This document shows positions 25,501-34,020 of a DNA stretch of 64,000 nucleotides, piece by piece. Position numbers and translations under genes: made by a program. Under the pieces are notes generated by a model. It did no database searches, was not told the origin of the DNA, and saw nothing but the letters and a program-made list of their open reading frames with translations. The stretch covers positions 6,257,501 through 6,321,500 of the forward strand of contig NZ_CP042176.1 in NCBI RefSeq assembly GCF_005937885.2, written 5' to 3'. Numbering within the stretch: the first letter of the stretch is position 1; each line of letters opens with the position of its first letter. Origin of the DNA: Bradyrhizobium sp. KBS0727. GTDB lineage: Bacteria; Pseudomonadota; Alphaproteobacteria; Rhizobiales; Xanthobacteraceae.

Positions 25501-27447
25501 ATGTCATTGACGATGGCCCAAGGAATGAAGCGCCTCGCGATGCCGATTGCGGCGTTGCTCGGCGTGGCCCTGATCGGCCTGATCGGGACGTCGTGGTTCC
25601 TCAACCGGGACGCGTTGCGCGAGGCGGTCGAGGCGCAGATCCGCGCCGTCACCGGGCTCGACCTCGTCATCAACGGCTCGATCGACGTCTCGGTATTTCC
25701 CGGCAGTTATGTCTCCTTCCATGACGTCGGGCTGAAGGGCGGCGGCACCACCGACCCGGCGCTGCGGGTCGACGTGCTGACCGCGAATTTGCGGTTGCTG
25801 CCGCTGTTGCTGAGGCGCTTCGAAATCGCCGACGTCATGATGTTGCGGCCGCTGATCCACGTCATCAGGGACGGCAATGGCGAGAGCAACTGGACGCCGT
25901 TCGTCGAGACCATCGCGCGCGCCATGAAGCCCGGCGCCGAGAACCAGGTGTCGTTCTCGGAAATCCGGATCCAGGACGGCGTGCTCAACTATGAGGACGC
26001 CACCAACCACGTCTCGGAAGTGCTCGGCGATATCGACCTGTCGCTGGCCTGGCCGTCGATCTCGCGCTCCTTTGCCGCGACCGGACAATTCGACTGGCGC
26101 GGCGAACGCGTCGACGGCTCGATCAGCGCCGGCGACTTCGTCGCGATGCTGTCGGGCGACCGCTCCGGCCTGAAGGCGCGGCTGGCCTCGGCGCCACTGA
26201 AACTCGCCTTCGACGGCACCGTCGCCAATCGCACCAGCCTGATGATGGAAGGCACCGTCACCATCGACAGCCTGTCGTTGCGCAATGCGCTGCGCTGGAT
26301 GGGACAGTCGGTGCCCGGCGGCGGCGGGTTCGGCCGTTTTGCGCTGAAGGCCCGCGCCAATGTCGTCGGCGCCGCGGTCGCCCTGACCAACGTCAACGTC
26401 GAACTCGACGGCAACGTCGCCGAAGGCGTCATGACGGTGGCCAATAACGGCCGCCAGACGCTGCAGGCGACGCTCGCCGCCGGCGCGCTCGATTTCACGC
26501 CGTATATCTCGACCTTCCGCCTGCTCGCCAGCGGCGCCCGCGACTGGAACCGGCAGCTCTTCGACCTCAACGCGCTGTCCTCTACCGACCTCGACATGCG
26601 CCTGTCGGCAGCCAAGGTCACGGTCGGCCCGACCAGGCTCGGCCGCACCGCGTTCGGCGCCAATCTGCGTGGCGGAGCGCTGGCGCTCTCGGTCGGCGAG
26701 GCGCAGGTCTATGGCGGCATCGCCAAGGGCTCGTTCGGGATTGCGCGCTCGGACGCGGTCGCCGACGTCAAGGCCCAGTTCCAGTTCACCGATGTCGACC
26801 TGCAGGCCTGCGCCAGCGAATTGTTCGGGATCAACAAACTGTCCGGACGCGGCAATCTCAGCGTTTCGCTGGTGGCATCGGGCGCGAGCCCGTTCGGCCT
26901 CGCCTCCTCGATCGACGGCAGCGCGACGCTGACCGGCCATGACGGCGCGATCGCAGGCTTCAACGTCGAGCAACTGCTGAAGCGGCTGGAGCGCCGGCCG
27001 CTGTCCGGCAGCGGCAATTTCCGCTCCGGCTCGACGCCCTATGACAATCTCACCGTTTCGGTGAAGTTCAACGATGGCGTCGCCACCGCCGAAGACGTCC
27101 GCGTCGAAGGCCCGGCAGCGCGCCTGACCCTGACTGGCACGGCTTCGGTGCCGACGCGCGAATACGACCTCAAGGGCGTCGCCAGCCTGACCTCGGCGCC
27201 GAATGCCCCGCCCGGCTTCGATCTGCCGTTCGTGGTGCAGGGCCCCTGGGACGATCCATTGGTGTTTCCCGATCCCGAAAGCCTGATCCGCCGTTCGCCG
27301 GGGGCTGCGCAATTGCTCGACTCGATCAAGGACGCCAAGGCCCGCGACGCCGTGAAATCGGTGATCGAACGGATTACGGGTGGCGGGGCACGGCCGGCCG
27401 CGCCGGCGGATAGACCGGCTGCCGCGGAGGGCGGGAAGTCGAATTAG
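25501..27447 (+). CDS. AsmA family envelope protein
   Basis: 648 residues. An N-terminal membrane helix (about 12-32, LAMPIAALLGVALIGLIG) is followed by the AsmA N-terminal domain (WFLNRDALREAVEAQIRAVTG, INGSIDVSVFPGSYVSFHDV) and a long beta-rich region ending in the C-terminal AsmA domain (ATLTGHDGAIAGFNVEQLLKRLERR). AsmA-like proteins are anchored in the inner membrane with a periplasmic body and are thought to act in lipid transport or outer-membrane homeostasis. It stands alone, preceded by 268 bp without a gene and followed by a family A repeat. Confidence 0.88.
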   Translation: MSLTMAQGMKRLAMPIAALLGVALIGLIGTSWFLNRDALREAVEAQIRAVTGLDLVINGSIDVSVFPGSYVSFHDVGLKGGGTTDPALRVDVLTANLRLLPLLLRRFEIADVMMLRPLIHVIRDGNGESNWTPFVETIARAMKPGAENQVSFSEIRIQDGVLNYEDATNHVSEVLGDIDLSLAWPSISRSFAATGQFDWRGERVDGSISAGDFVAMLSGDRSGLKARLASAPLKLAFDGTVANRTSLMMEGTVTIDSLSLRNALRWMGQSVPGGGGFGRFALKARANVVGAAVALTNVNVELDGNVAEGVMTVANNGRQTLQATLAAGALDFTPYISTFRLLASGARDWNRQLFDLNALSSTDLDMRLSAAKVTVGPTRLGRTAFGANLRGGALALSVGEAQVYGGIAKGSFGIARSDAVADVKAQFQFTDVDLQACASELFGINKLSGRGNLSVSLVASGASPFGLASSIDGSATLTGHDGAIAGFNVEQLLKRLERRPLSGSGNFRSGSTPYDNLTVSVKFNDGVATAEDVRVEGPAARLTLTGTASVPTREYDLKGVASLTSAPNAPPGFDLPFVVQGPWDDPLVFPDPESLIRRSPGAAQLLDSIKDAKARDAVKSVIERITGGGARPAAPADRPAAAEGGKSN

Positions 27448-27452
27448 CGGGC

Positions 27453-27546
27453 TATAGCGTTTTCGAGCGAAGTGGGCACCGGTTCGCGTAAAGAAAACGC
27501 GTCAAAACAAAAGAGTAGAGCCCGGTTCTGATTCAATCAGAACCGA
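27453..27546 (+). repeat. Interspersed palindromic repeat, family A copy 3
   Basis: tagcgttttcgagcgaagtgg, caccggttcgcg, gaaaacgcgtca, then hairpin GTTCTGATtcaATCAGAAC. This copy is close to what I would take as the consensus and starts directly after the AsmA stop codon. Confidence 0.8.
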
Positions 27547-27695
27547 TAAGGCGCGAGAGCCGCGTTCGGTATCTGAAAGGTTTTCCAGCCTCGGAGACCC
27601 GCAGGCTGCCGGGTGTCGCCTTTCGGCACGGCCGTTGGTGCGATACCATCGTGGTTCAGCGCTCGCTCGCCACCGGCAGCACGACGGCTCCCTGA

Positions 27696-28502
27696 ATGGA
27701 AAAGTCCCCGCAACCAGCACGGCGCATTGCGGTCCACGCCCTTCACCTCGGCGACCGGATCAACACGTCGAGCTATGACGGCGACATCCTCTCGGCGGTG
27801 CCGCTGGCCGTTCGAAGTGGGGCGAACGGCGTTGCGGTGCTGTTTCGCTACGGCGTCGCCGTCCTGATCGGCTTCACGCCGGAAGAAGAGTCCGCATTTC
27901 TCGGGAAGATATCGACCCGCGTCGTAGGCAGGCTCAGCGTTGCCGAGGAAGAGAGTACTTTCGTCGAGATCGCCGGCGGCGCCGATGACCAGATCTCCGC
28001 GGGCGGCCCGGTCACGCTTGGAGACATGTCGTTACCGCGACTGCTCCTCGTCGCCGACGCGTTGGCCAAGAGCGTGGCACTTGCCAGTGACGAGCGTGAC
28101 GTCACCAGGGTATTCGGCGTGATCGAACCCTTTGCCGCGGAACTGGCCGCGCATGGCCGCACCCGTCGCAACCGGACCGAGATATTGAAGCTGGTGGGTA
28201 ACGCCTTGCTGGTTCAGCACAGGGTGTCCGGCCGCGTCGCCGTGGCGGAAAAGCCCGACGCGCTGTGGGACCGGCCCGACCTGGAACGGCTCTATGCCCG
28301 GCTTGAAGACGAGTATGAATTGAAGGAGCGGGTCGAAACCCTCGACCGGAAACTGGCCGTGATCGCCGATACCGCGGAGACCCTGGCTGATATCATCGAC
28401 ACAAGGCGTTCGCTGCGTCTCGAGATCATCGTCGTGCTGCTGATCGCGATCGAAATCGCGACCAGCCTCTATCAGGTATTCATCGCGCGCGGGACGCATT
28501 GA
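27696..28502 (+). CDS. RMD1/DUF155 family protein
   Basis: 268 residues with the layout of the RMD1 (DUF155) family: an N-terminal alpha/beta part (VHALHLGDRIN, GVAVLFRYGVAVLIGFTPEEE), a helical middle (LVADALAKSVALASDERDV) and a charged coiled coil (YARLEDEYELKERVETLDRKLAVIADTAETL, spread over 210-240), then a C-terminal membrane helix (about 243-262). Eukaryotic members (yeast Rmd1, human RMND1) act in mitochondria. Bacterial function is unknown. The C-terminal anchor suggests a tail-anchored inner-membrane protein. Confidence 0.85.
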   Translation: MEKSPQPARRIAVHALHLGDRINTSSYDGDILSAVPLAVRSGANGVAVLFRYGVAVLIGFTPEEESAFLGKISTRVVGRLSVAEEESTFVEIAGGADDQISAGGPVTLGDMSLPRLLLVADALAKSVALASDERDVTRVFGVIEPFAAELAAHGRTRRNRTEILKLVGNALLVQHRVSGRVAVAEKPDALWDRPDLERLYARLEDEYELKERVETLDRKLAVIADTAETLADIIDTRRSLRLEIIVVLLIAIEIATSLYQVFIARGTH

Positions 28503-28574
28503 AGCGCTTAGCGCGATGGGTGGAGCTCTTTGCGAAACCCATCGCTATCGCCGGAGTAGTTGATGGATATCGCC

Positions 28575-28688
28575 CTAGCGAAAGAAGTTGCGCCGCAGCC
28601 TGTCGGCAAGCCAGATCGCGTAGATGGCCACGAACGAGAGGACGAATATTTCGCCGGTAAGTATGAAAGCCTGCTGGGCAACTGTCAT
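28575..28688 (-). CDS. 37-aa membrane mini-protein
   Basis: MTVAQQAFILTGE opens a single hydrophobic helix (about residues 8-27, ending AIYAIWLADR) followed by a basic tail RLRRNFFR. GGAGGGAC sits just before the ATG. The positive C-terminal tail predicts N-out, C-in topology. No family is recognised. It is convergent with the RMD1 gene, ending 72 bp from it. Confidence 0.55.
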   Translation of the reverse strand: MTVAQQAFILTGEIFVLSFVAIYAIWLADRLRRNFFR

Positions 28689-29010
28689 GTGTCCCTCCGC
28701 TGCTTGCTCGTTCGCTCGCCCGATTGATACCGAGCGCTGCGGCCTTTGAGCCGCGCATTCATGATAGCCGCAATCGGCGGCGTTGGGTTGCGATCGATCA
28801 ATGTTCTGGTTTGCGCACCGCGACTGATTTCCTGATTTTGCCCGCCCCGCTCCCGGTATTCGGGGACGCCAACTGGCCGATACGAAAATGGTTGAACCAT
28901 TTGCTTGTCCCCCTACAGAAGTTGGCCATTCCCCATCTGGATCGCGCCGCTTGGTTGCGCTATCTTTTATCCAACCGGTTAAAAATCGGGGCATATCGAG
29001 GGAGAACAAC
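28689..29010. other. Divergent intergenic region before sugar ABC operon
   Basis: 322 bp without a gene. It should hold promoters for the leftward mini-protein and the rightward ABC operon. TATCTT at 28961-28966 is a possible -10, and AACCGGTT at 28974-28981 is a small palindrome of the LacI-operator type. No LacI gene is adjacent. Confidence 0.35.
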
Positions 29011-30396
29011 GTGAGATCCAAGGGAATTGGTGCGCTTTCAATCGCGATCGCCGCTGCCGGGCTATTGTATGCCGCAGCGCCTGCGTTCGCCCAGCAAAAG
29101 ACGATCACCGTCTGGTTCGGCAAGGGCTTCTACAAGTCCGAGGACGACGCGCTGCTGGAGACGATCAAGAAATTCGAGGCCAAGACCGGCATCAAGGTCG
29201 AACTGTCGCAATACGCGATCCAGGACATGATCCCGAAGACGGTGGCGGCGATGGATTCCGGGACCGTGCCCGACGTCGCCTATTCCGACAGCTATGACGT
29301 GCAGGCCCAGGGCAAGTGGGCCTATGAGGGCAAGCTCGAGGACCTCTCCGACATCCTGCTGCCGATGAAGGGCGCGTTCGCGCCTAACACACTCGAAACC
29401 GCGCTGCTTTATAACGACGTCACCAAGAAGAAGGCCTATTACGGCTTCCCGCTGAAGCAGCAGAGCATGCACGTCCAGATCTGGCAGGACATGCTGGAAC
29501 AGGCCGGCTTCAAGCAGAGCGACATCCCGACCAAATGGGAAGACTACTGGTCGTTCTGGTGCGACAAGGTGCAGCCCGCGATCCGCAAGGCCACCGGCCA
29601 GCGCATTTATGCCGTCGGCCAGCCGATGGGCGTGGAATCCACCGACTCGTTCCAGTCGTTCTACACCTTCATGGATGCCTACAACGTCAAGCTGGTCGAC
29701 GACGACGGCAAGCTGCTGGTCGACGATCCCAAGGTGCGCGCCAACCTGATCAGCGCGCTGAAGGACTACACCGACACCTATGTCCGCGGCTGCACGCCGC
29801 CCTCCTCCACCACCTGGAAGGATCCGGACAACAACGTCGCGTTCCACAACCGAACCATCGTGATGACGCACAATTTCACGATCTCGATCGCGGCGAAGTG
29901 GCTCGACGACGCCAACAATCCGGCATTGACCCCGGAACAGCGCGCCGCCGGCAAGAAGGCGTATGAGGAAACCATCATCACGGCCTCGTTCCCCAACAAG
30001 CCAGACGGAACGCCGATCAAGTACCGCTCCGACGTCAAGACCGGGCTGATCTTCGCCAACGCAAAGAACAAGGCGGAAGGCAAGCAGTTCGTCGCCTTTC
30101 TGATGCAGGAAGATAACCTGCGGCCCTATATCGAGGGCGCGCTCGGCCGTTGGTTCCCGGTCACGACCGCCAGTCAGCAGAGCCCGTTCTGGCAGGCCGA
30201 CCGCCATCGCAAGGCGGTCTATACCCAGTTCACCGGCGGAACCACGCCGTTCGACTTCACCAAGAACTGGAAGTTCACTATCCTGAACAACGAGAACGTC
30301 TGGGCCAAGGCGATGAACCGGGTGGTGAGCGAGAAGGTTCCGGTCGACAAGGCCGTCGACGAACTGATCGCCCGCCTCAAGCAGGTCGCTGGCTAG
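29011..30396 (+). CDS. Extracellular solute-binding protein, carbohydrate ABC family 1
   Basis: 461 residues from GTG 29011, with GAGGGAG upstream. A Sec signal peptide (about 1-27, cut after AFA) precedes a mature domain starting QQKTITVWFGKGFYKSEDDALLE. The pattern KKFEAKTGIKVE, GTVPDVAYSD and KAYYGFPLKQQ is typical of family 1 (maltose-type) binding proteins. It delivers a carbohydrate or polyol to the two permeases encoded next. The operon lacks an ATPase gene. A long inverted repeat separates it from the permease genes and may attenuate them relative to the binding protein, as is common in such operons. Confidence 0.9.
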   Translation: MRSKGIGALSIAIAAAGLLYAAAPAFAQQKTITVWFGKGFYKSEDDALLETIKKFEAKTGIKVELSQYAIQDMIPKTVAAMDSGTVPDVAYSDSYDVQAQGKWAYEGKLEDLSDILLPMKGAFAPNTLETALLYNDVTKKKAYYGFPLKQQSMHVQIWQDMLEQAGFKQSDIPTKWEDYWSFWCDKVQPAIRKATGQRIYAVGQPMGVESTDSFQSFYTFMDAYNVKLVDDDGKLLVDDPKVRANLISALKDYTDTYVRGCTPPSSTTWKDPDNNVAFHNRTIVMTHNFTISIAAKWLDDANNPALTPEQRAAGKKAYEETIITASFPNKPDGTPIKYRSDVKTGLIFANAKNKAEGKQFVAFLMQEDNLRPYIEGALGRWFPVTTASQQSPFWQADRHRKAVYTQFTGGTTPFDFTKNWKFTILNNENVWAKAMNRVVSEKVPVDKAVDELIARLKQVAG

Positions 30397-30400
30397 TTTA

Positions 30401-30533
30401 CTCTCCCTCTCCCCGCCCTTCGCGGGGAGAGGGTTGGGGTGAGGGGCTCTATCCACGAGCGACGCACGTGGTGAGCCCTGTACCCCCTCACCCGAAGCCT
30501 TCGGCTTCGACCTCTCCCCGCAAGCGGGGCGAG
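30401..30533. repeat. Long inverted repeat (family D) inside ABC operon
   Basis: Left arm 30401-30446 (ctctccctctccccgccctt..., ending ggggtgagggg) and right arm 30483-30533 (cccctcaccc..., with ctctccccgcaagcgggg). Both arms contain their own small hairpins. Position between binding-protein and permease genes fits a transcript-processing or partial-termination element. Confidence 0.8.
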
Positions 30534-30562
30534 GTATAAGAATTACAGCGACGAGTACGACC

Positions 30563-31435
30563 ATGGCCATCACACTCTCTTCCGACCACGCGATACCCGG
30601 CCCGCCGCTGTCGGCGCGGCTCTCCACGCCGCAGGTCTGGGGCATCATACTGCTGGCACCGTATCTGCTGGTGTTCCTGGCCTTCGTGGTCTATCCGGTT
30701 GGCTACGGGCTGTGGCTGGCGCGGCATCCCGCCAGCTATGTCGCGCTCTATCACGACCCGATCTTCGCGCGCGCCGCGATCAACACGCTGATCTTCCTGG
30801 TCATCGGCATCAATTTCAAAATGCTGGTGGCGCTGTTTTTGTCCGGCTTTTTCGCGCAGCAGCGCACCTGGATCAAATGGCTATCGGTGCTGTTCATCCT
30901 GCCCTGGGCGGTGCCGTCGATCCCGACCATCCTGTCCGTGCGCTTCATGTTCAACCCGGAATGGGGCGTCATCAACACGCTGATCTTCAAACTCACCGGC
31001 GAGGACGGCCCGAACTGGCTGAACGATCCGACGGTGGCGCTGTCGATGGCGATCGGCGTCCACATCTGGAAGTCGCTGCCGTTCTGGACGCTGATCCTGC
31101 TGACCGGGCGGCTCGCCATCCCCCACGACCTGTTCGAGGCCGCCGAAGTCGACGGCGCCAGCTGGTGGCAGAAATTCCGCTTCATCACCTGGCCGTCGAT
31201 GCAGATGCTCTACATCACCTGCACGCTGCTCTCGATGATCTGGACGCTCGGCGACTTCAACAGCGTGTACCTGTTGACCGGCGGCGGCCCGGCCGATCTC
31301 ACCCATGTGCTGGCGACGCTCGGCATCCGCTATCTCCGACTCGACCAGCTCAGCCTCGCGATGGCCTCGATTGTCTGCGCGCTGCCGTTCGTGCTGCCGC
31401 TGATGTATTTCATGATGAAACGGTTGTCGCGATGA
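30563..31435 (+). CDS. Carbohydrate ABC transporter permease (MalF type)
   Basis: 290 residues, about six membrane helices (LLAPYLLVFLAFVVYPVGYG, INTLIFLVIGINFKMLVALF, WLSVLFILPWAVPSIPTI and others). The cytoplasmic EAA loop that contacts the ATPase is EAAEVDGASWWQKFRFITWP. Coupled to the next permease by an ATGA overlap at 31432-31435. Pairs with the binding protein at 29011-30396. Confidence 0.92.
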   Translation: MAITLSSDHAIPGPPLSARLSTPQVWGIILLAPYLLVFLAFVVYPVGYGLWLARHPASYVALYHDPIFARAAINTLIFLVIGINFKMLVALFLSGFFAQQRTWIKWLSVLFILPWAVPSIPTILSVRFMFNPEWGVINTLIFKLTGEDGPNWLNDPTVALSMAIGVHIWKSLPFWTLILLTGRLAIPHDLFEAAEVDGASWWQKFRFITWPSMQMLYITCTLLSMIWTLGDFNSVYLLTGGGPADLTHVLATLGIRYLRLDQLSLAMASIVCALPFVLPLMYFMMKRLSR

Positions 31436-32283
31436 AGCTGCCAACGCTCAGGGAAGTCGGAACCGAAGCGCGCCTGCTGCTGATCGGCATTCCCGTGTTC
31501 ATCTGGACCATGGTGCCGATCTATCACATGTTCCTGTTCGCGATCTCGCCGAAGGAAGACGCGTTCTCCGGCAAGCTGTGGCCGACGCATCCGACGCTGC
31601 ACAATTTCCACATCGTGTTCTACCAGGAGCACTACTTCCTGCGAGATTTCTGGATCCAGTTCTGGAATTCGCTGGTGATTGCGGTGTCCGCCGGCGCGCT
31701 GACGCTGATGATCGCAACCGCAGCGGCGTTTTCGATCTCGCGGTTGCGCGTGCCCGGCGGCCGCACCGTGATGAACATGGCGCTGTTCACCTACTTCATT
31801 CCGGCGGCGTTCCTCGCCGTGCCGATGTACCGCACCATGGGCACTTACGGCCTGCTCAACAATCACTGGTCGCTGATTCTGGCGATGGTCACCATCGCCT
31901 CGCCTTACGCGATCTGGGTACTGAAACAGGCCTCCGACAAGCTGCCGGTCGAACTCGACGAAGCCGCCACCATGGACGGCGCCACGACGCTACAGTTGTT
32001 CCGGCTGGTCTACGTGCCCTTGATGATGCCGTCGCTGGTCGCGGTCGGCACCTACGCGCTGCTGCTGGCCTGGAACGAATATCTCTATGCGTTCCTGCTG
32101 CTCTCGAAAGATACCGACATCACGCTCCCCGTCGCGCTGGGCAACTTCCTCGCCGCCGACGACTCGCCCTGGGAACTCCTGATGACCACCGGCTTCATCT
32201 ACGCGCTGCCGCCGGCTGCGATCTATTACGCCTTCAAGCGCTACATGGTCGGCGGATTGACCGCAGGCGCGGTGAAGTCGTGA
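31432..32283 (+). CDS. Carbohydrate ABC transporter permease (MalG type)
   Basis: 283 residues from ATG 31432, overlapping the previous stop. Six predicted helices and the EAA loop DEAATMDGATTLQLFRLVYV. The end WNEYLYAFLLLSKDTDITLP is typical of MalG-type subunits. With the preceding permease it forms the membrane channel of a carbohydrate importer. It ends only seven bases from the convergent polyamine-type permease gene, so no ATPase gene follows on this strand. Confidence 0.92.
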   Translation: MKLPTLREVGTEARLLLIGIPVFIWTMVPIYHMFLFAISPKEDAFSGKLWPTHPTLHNFHIVFYQEHYFLRDFWIQFWNSLVIAVSAGALTLMIATAAAFSISRLRVPGGRTVMNMALFTYFIPAAFLAVPMYRTMGTYGLLNNHWSLILAMVTIASPYAIWVLKQASDKLPVELDEAATMDGATTLQLFRLVYVPLMMPSLVAVGTYALLLAWNEYLYAFLLLSKDTDITLPVALGNFLAADDSPWELLMTTGFIYALPPAAIYYAFKRYMVGGLTAGAVKS

Positions 32284-32290
32284 TGACGGC

Positions 32291-33106
32291 TCACAGCGGC
32301 GCGGCACTCTCGGCTTGCGAACTCGACAGCTTCGAAGCGAACGAAGCCATCACGATCACCACCGCGATGAAGGCGATCACCATGGTGCAGATCGCGTTGA
32401 TCTCGGGCTTTACGCCGAGCCGCACCTCGGAATAGATCCGGATCGGCAGTGTCGCCGAGCCCGGCCCGGTCGTAAAACTCGCGATCACGACGTCGTCGAG
32501 CGACAGCGTGAAGGCCAGCATCCAGCCCGCGGCGATCGCCGGAACGATCAGCGGCAGCGTGACGGCGAGAAACGCCTGCACCGGAGCGCAGCCGAGATCC
32601 ATCGCGGCTTCCTCGAGACTGCGATCGAGCGAGGCCAGCCTCGACTGCACCACGACGGTGACGAAGCACATGGTCAGCGTGGTGTGGGCAATGGTGACGG
32701 TCCAGAACCCGCGTTCGGCGTTCAGCGCCACGAACAACAGCAGCAGCGACAGGCCGGAGATCACTTCCGGCATCACCAGCGGCGAATACAGCATGCTGGA
32801 AAACAGCGCACGTCCCCCAAAACGCTCGCCGCGCACCAGCCCCACCGCCGCCAGCGTACCGAGCAGCGTGGCAACGGTCGCCGATACCGCCGCGACGCGA
32901 AGGCTCATCCAGGCGGCGTCCAGCATGGCGCGGTCGTTGAAGAATTCATGGTACCAGCGCAGCGACCAGCCACCCCACACCGTGACCAGCCGCGAGGCGT
33001 TGAAGGAATAGATCACGAGAATGACGATCGGCAGGTACAGAAACGCCAGCCCCAGCGCCAGCGAGGTGACGTTGAATCGCGAGATCTGGTTGACCCGGCG
33101 CGCCAT
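32291..33106 (-). CDS. Polyamine-type ABC transporter permease (PotC/PotI type)
   Basis: 271 residues from ATG 33106, overlapping the stop of the upstream permease (ATGA). Six helices and the EAA loop EEAAMDLGCAPVQAFLAVTLP, followed by MLAFTLSLDDVVIASFTTGPG, the characteristic PotC stretch. Third gene of an ATPase-permease-permease operon. Presumably imports putrescine, spermidine or a similar cation together with an unlinked binding protein. Confidence 0.92.
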   Translation of the reverse strand: MARRVNQISRFNVTSLALGLAFLYLPIVILVIYSFNASRLVTVWGGWSLRWYHEFFNDRAMLDAAWMSLRVAAVSATVATLLGTLAAVGLVRGERFGGRALFSSMLYSPLVMPEVISGLSLLLLFVALNAERGFWTVTIAHTTLTMCFVTVVVQSRLASLDRSLEEAAMDLGCAPVQAFLAVTLPLIVPAIAAGWMLAFTLSLDDVVIASFTTGPGSATLPIRIYSEVRLGVKPEINAICTMVIAFIAVVIVMASFASKLSSSQAESAAPL

Positions 33107-34020
33107 CAGCCCGCCCCCTCCAGCGTGCGGCGCTGCAGCCGGTCGTACAGCAGCAACGGCGGCACCAGCAGAATCAGCAAAGCTATCGCAACCGCCGAGG
33201 CCACCGGCCAGTCCCTGTTGGTGAAGAATTCCAGCCACAGCGTCTGCCCGATCATCATCGAACCGGAGCCCGCCAGCAGATCCGGGATCACGAACTCGCC
33301 AACGATCGGGATGAAGCACAGCAGTACGCCGGCGCCGACGCCCGGCAGCGACAGCGGAAACGTCACCAGCCAGAATGCCGCCCGCGGCGACGCGCCGAGA
33401 TCGCCGGCTGCCTCCAGCAGCGCGGGATCAAGCTTGGCGAGCGTCGCATAGAGCGGCAGGATCATGAACGGCAGATACGAATAGACGATGCCGAGATACA
33501 TCGCGCTGTCGGTCGACAGCCACACCACCGGCGCCGACACCAGATGCAGCGCCAGTAGAATCTGATTGAGCAGGCCGTCGTGCTGCAAAATATTGATCCA
33601 GGCATAGATGCGGATCAGGAATGAGGTCCAGAACGGCACGATCACCAGCATCATCGCGATCCCCTGCCAGCGCCGCGGCAGCCGCGCCATGCCATAGGCG
33701 ATGGGGTAACCGATCAGGAGCAGGATCAAGGTCGACGTCACCGCGACGACAAGGCTGCGCAGATACGAGGTGATGTAGAGATTGTCCGAGAGCAGCAGCC
33801 GGAAATTGTCTAGCGAAAGCTGTGCGAACGCGGCCTTGGTCGCGCCCCAGCCTTCCGTGAGGTCGAACAGCGGCAGATAGGGCGGCTGCGCAATCGCGGT
33901 CTGCGACAGGCCGATCTTGAGCACGAAGCCGAACGGCACCAGGAAGAACAGCACCATCCAGACGTACGGCGCGATCGCGGCGTAACGCGCCGGGCGGGCG
34001 AAGATGCGGCGACCGCTCAT
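33106..34020 (-). CDS. Polyamine-type ABC transporter permease (PotB/PotH type)
   Basis: 304 residues from ATG 34020, coupled by ATGA overlaps to both neighbours. A first helix (YVWMVLFFLVPFGFVLKIGL) is followed by a periplasmic loop and five more helices. The EAA loop is EAAGDLGASPRAAFWLVTFP, then IVGEFVIPDLLAG, a PotB-type signature. Forms the channel with the PotC-type subunit. Confidence 0.92.
   Translation of the reverse strand: MSGRRIFARPARYAAIAPYVWMVLFFLVPFGFVLKIGLSQTAIAQPPYLPLFDLTEGWGATKAAFAQLSLDNFRLLLSDNLYITSYLRSLVVAVTSTLILLLIGYPIAYGMARLPRRWQGIAMMLVIVPFWTSFLIRIYAWINILQHDGLLNQILLALHLVSAPVVWLSTDSAMYLGIVYSYLPFMILPLYATLAKLDPALLEAAGDLGASPRAAFWLVTFPLSLPGVGAGVLLCFIPIVGEFVIPDLLAGSGSMMIGQTLWLEFFTNRDWPVASAVAIALLILLVPPLLLYDRLQRRTLEGAG

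Noticed and set aside
25504..27312. 602-codon open frame opposite the AsmA gene
   Set aside because: Shadow frame; composition Arg/Gln/Gly-rich without domains.
29011..32283. Complete sugar ABC importer operon
   Set aside because: No ATPase gene follows; the next genes are on the opposite strand and of polyamine type.
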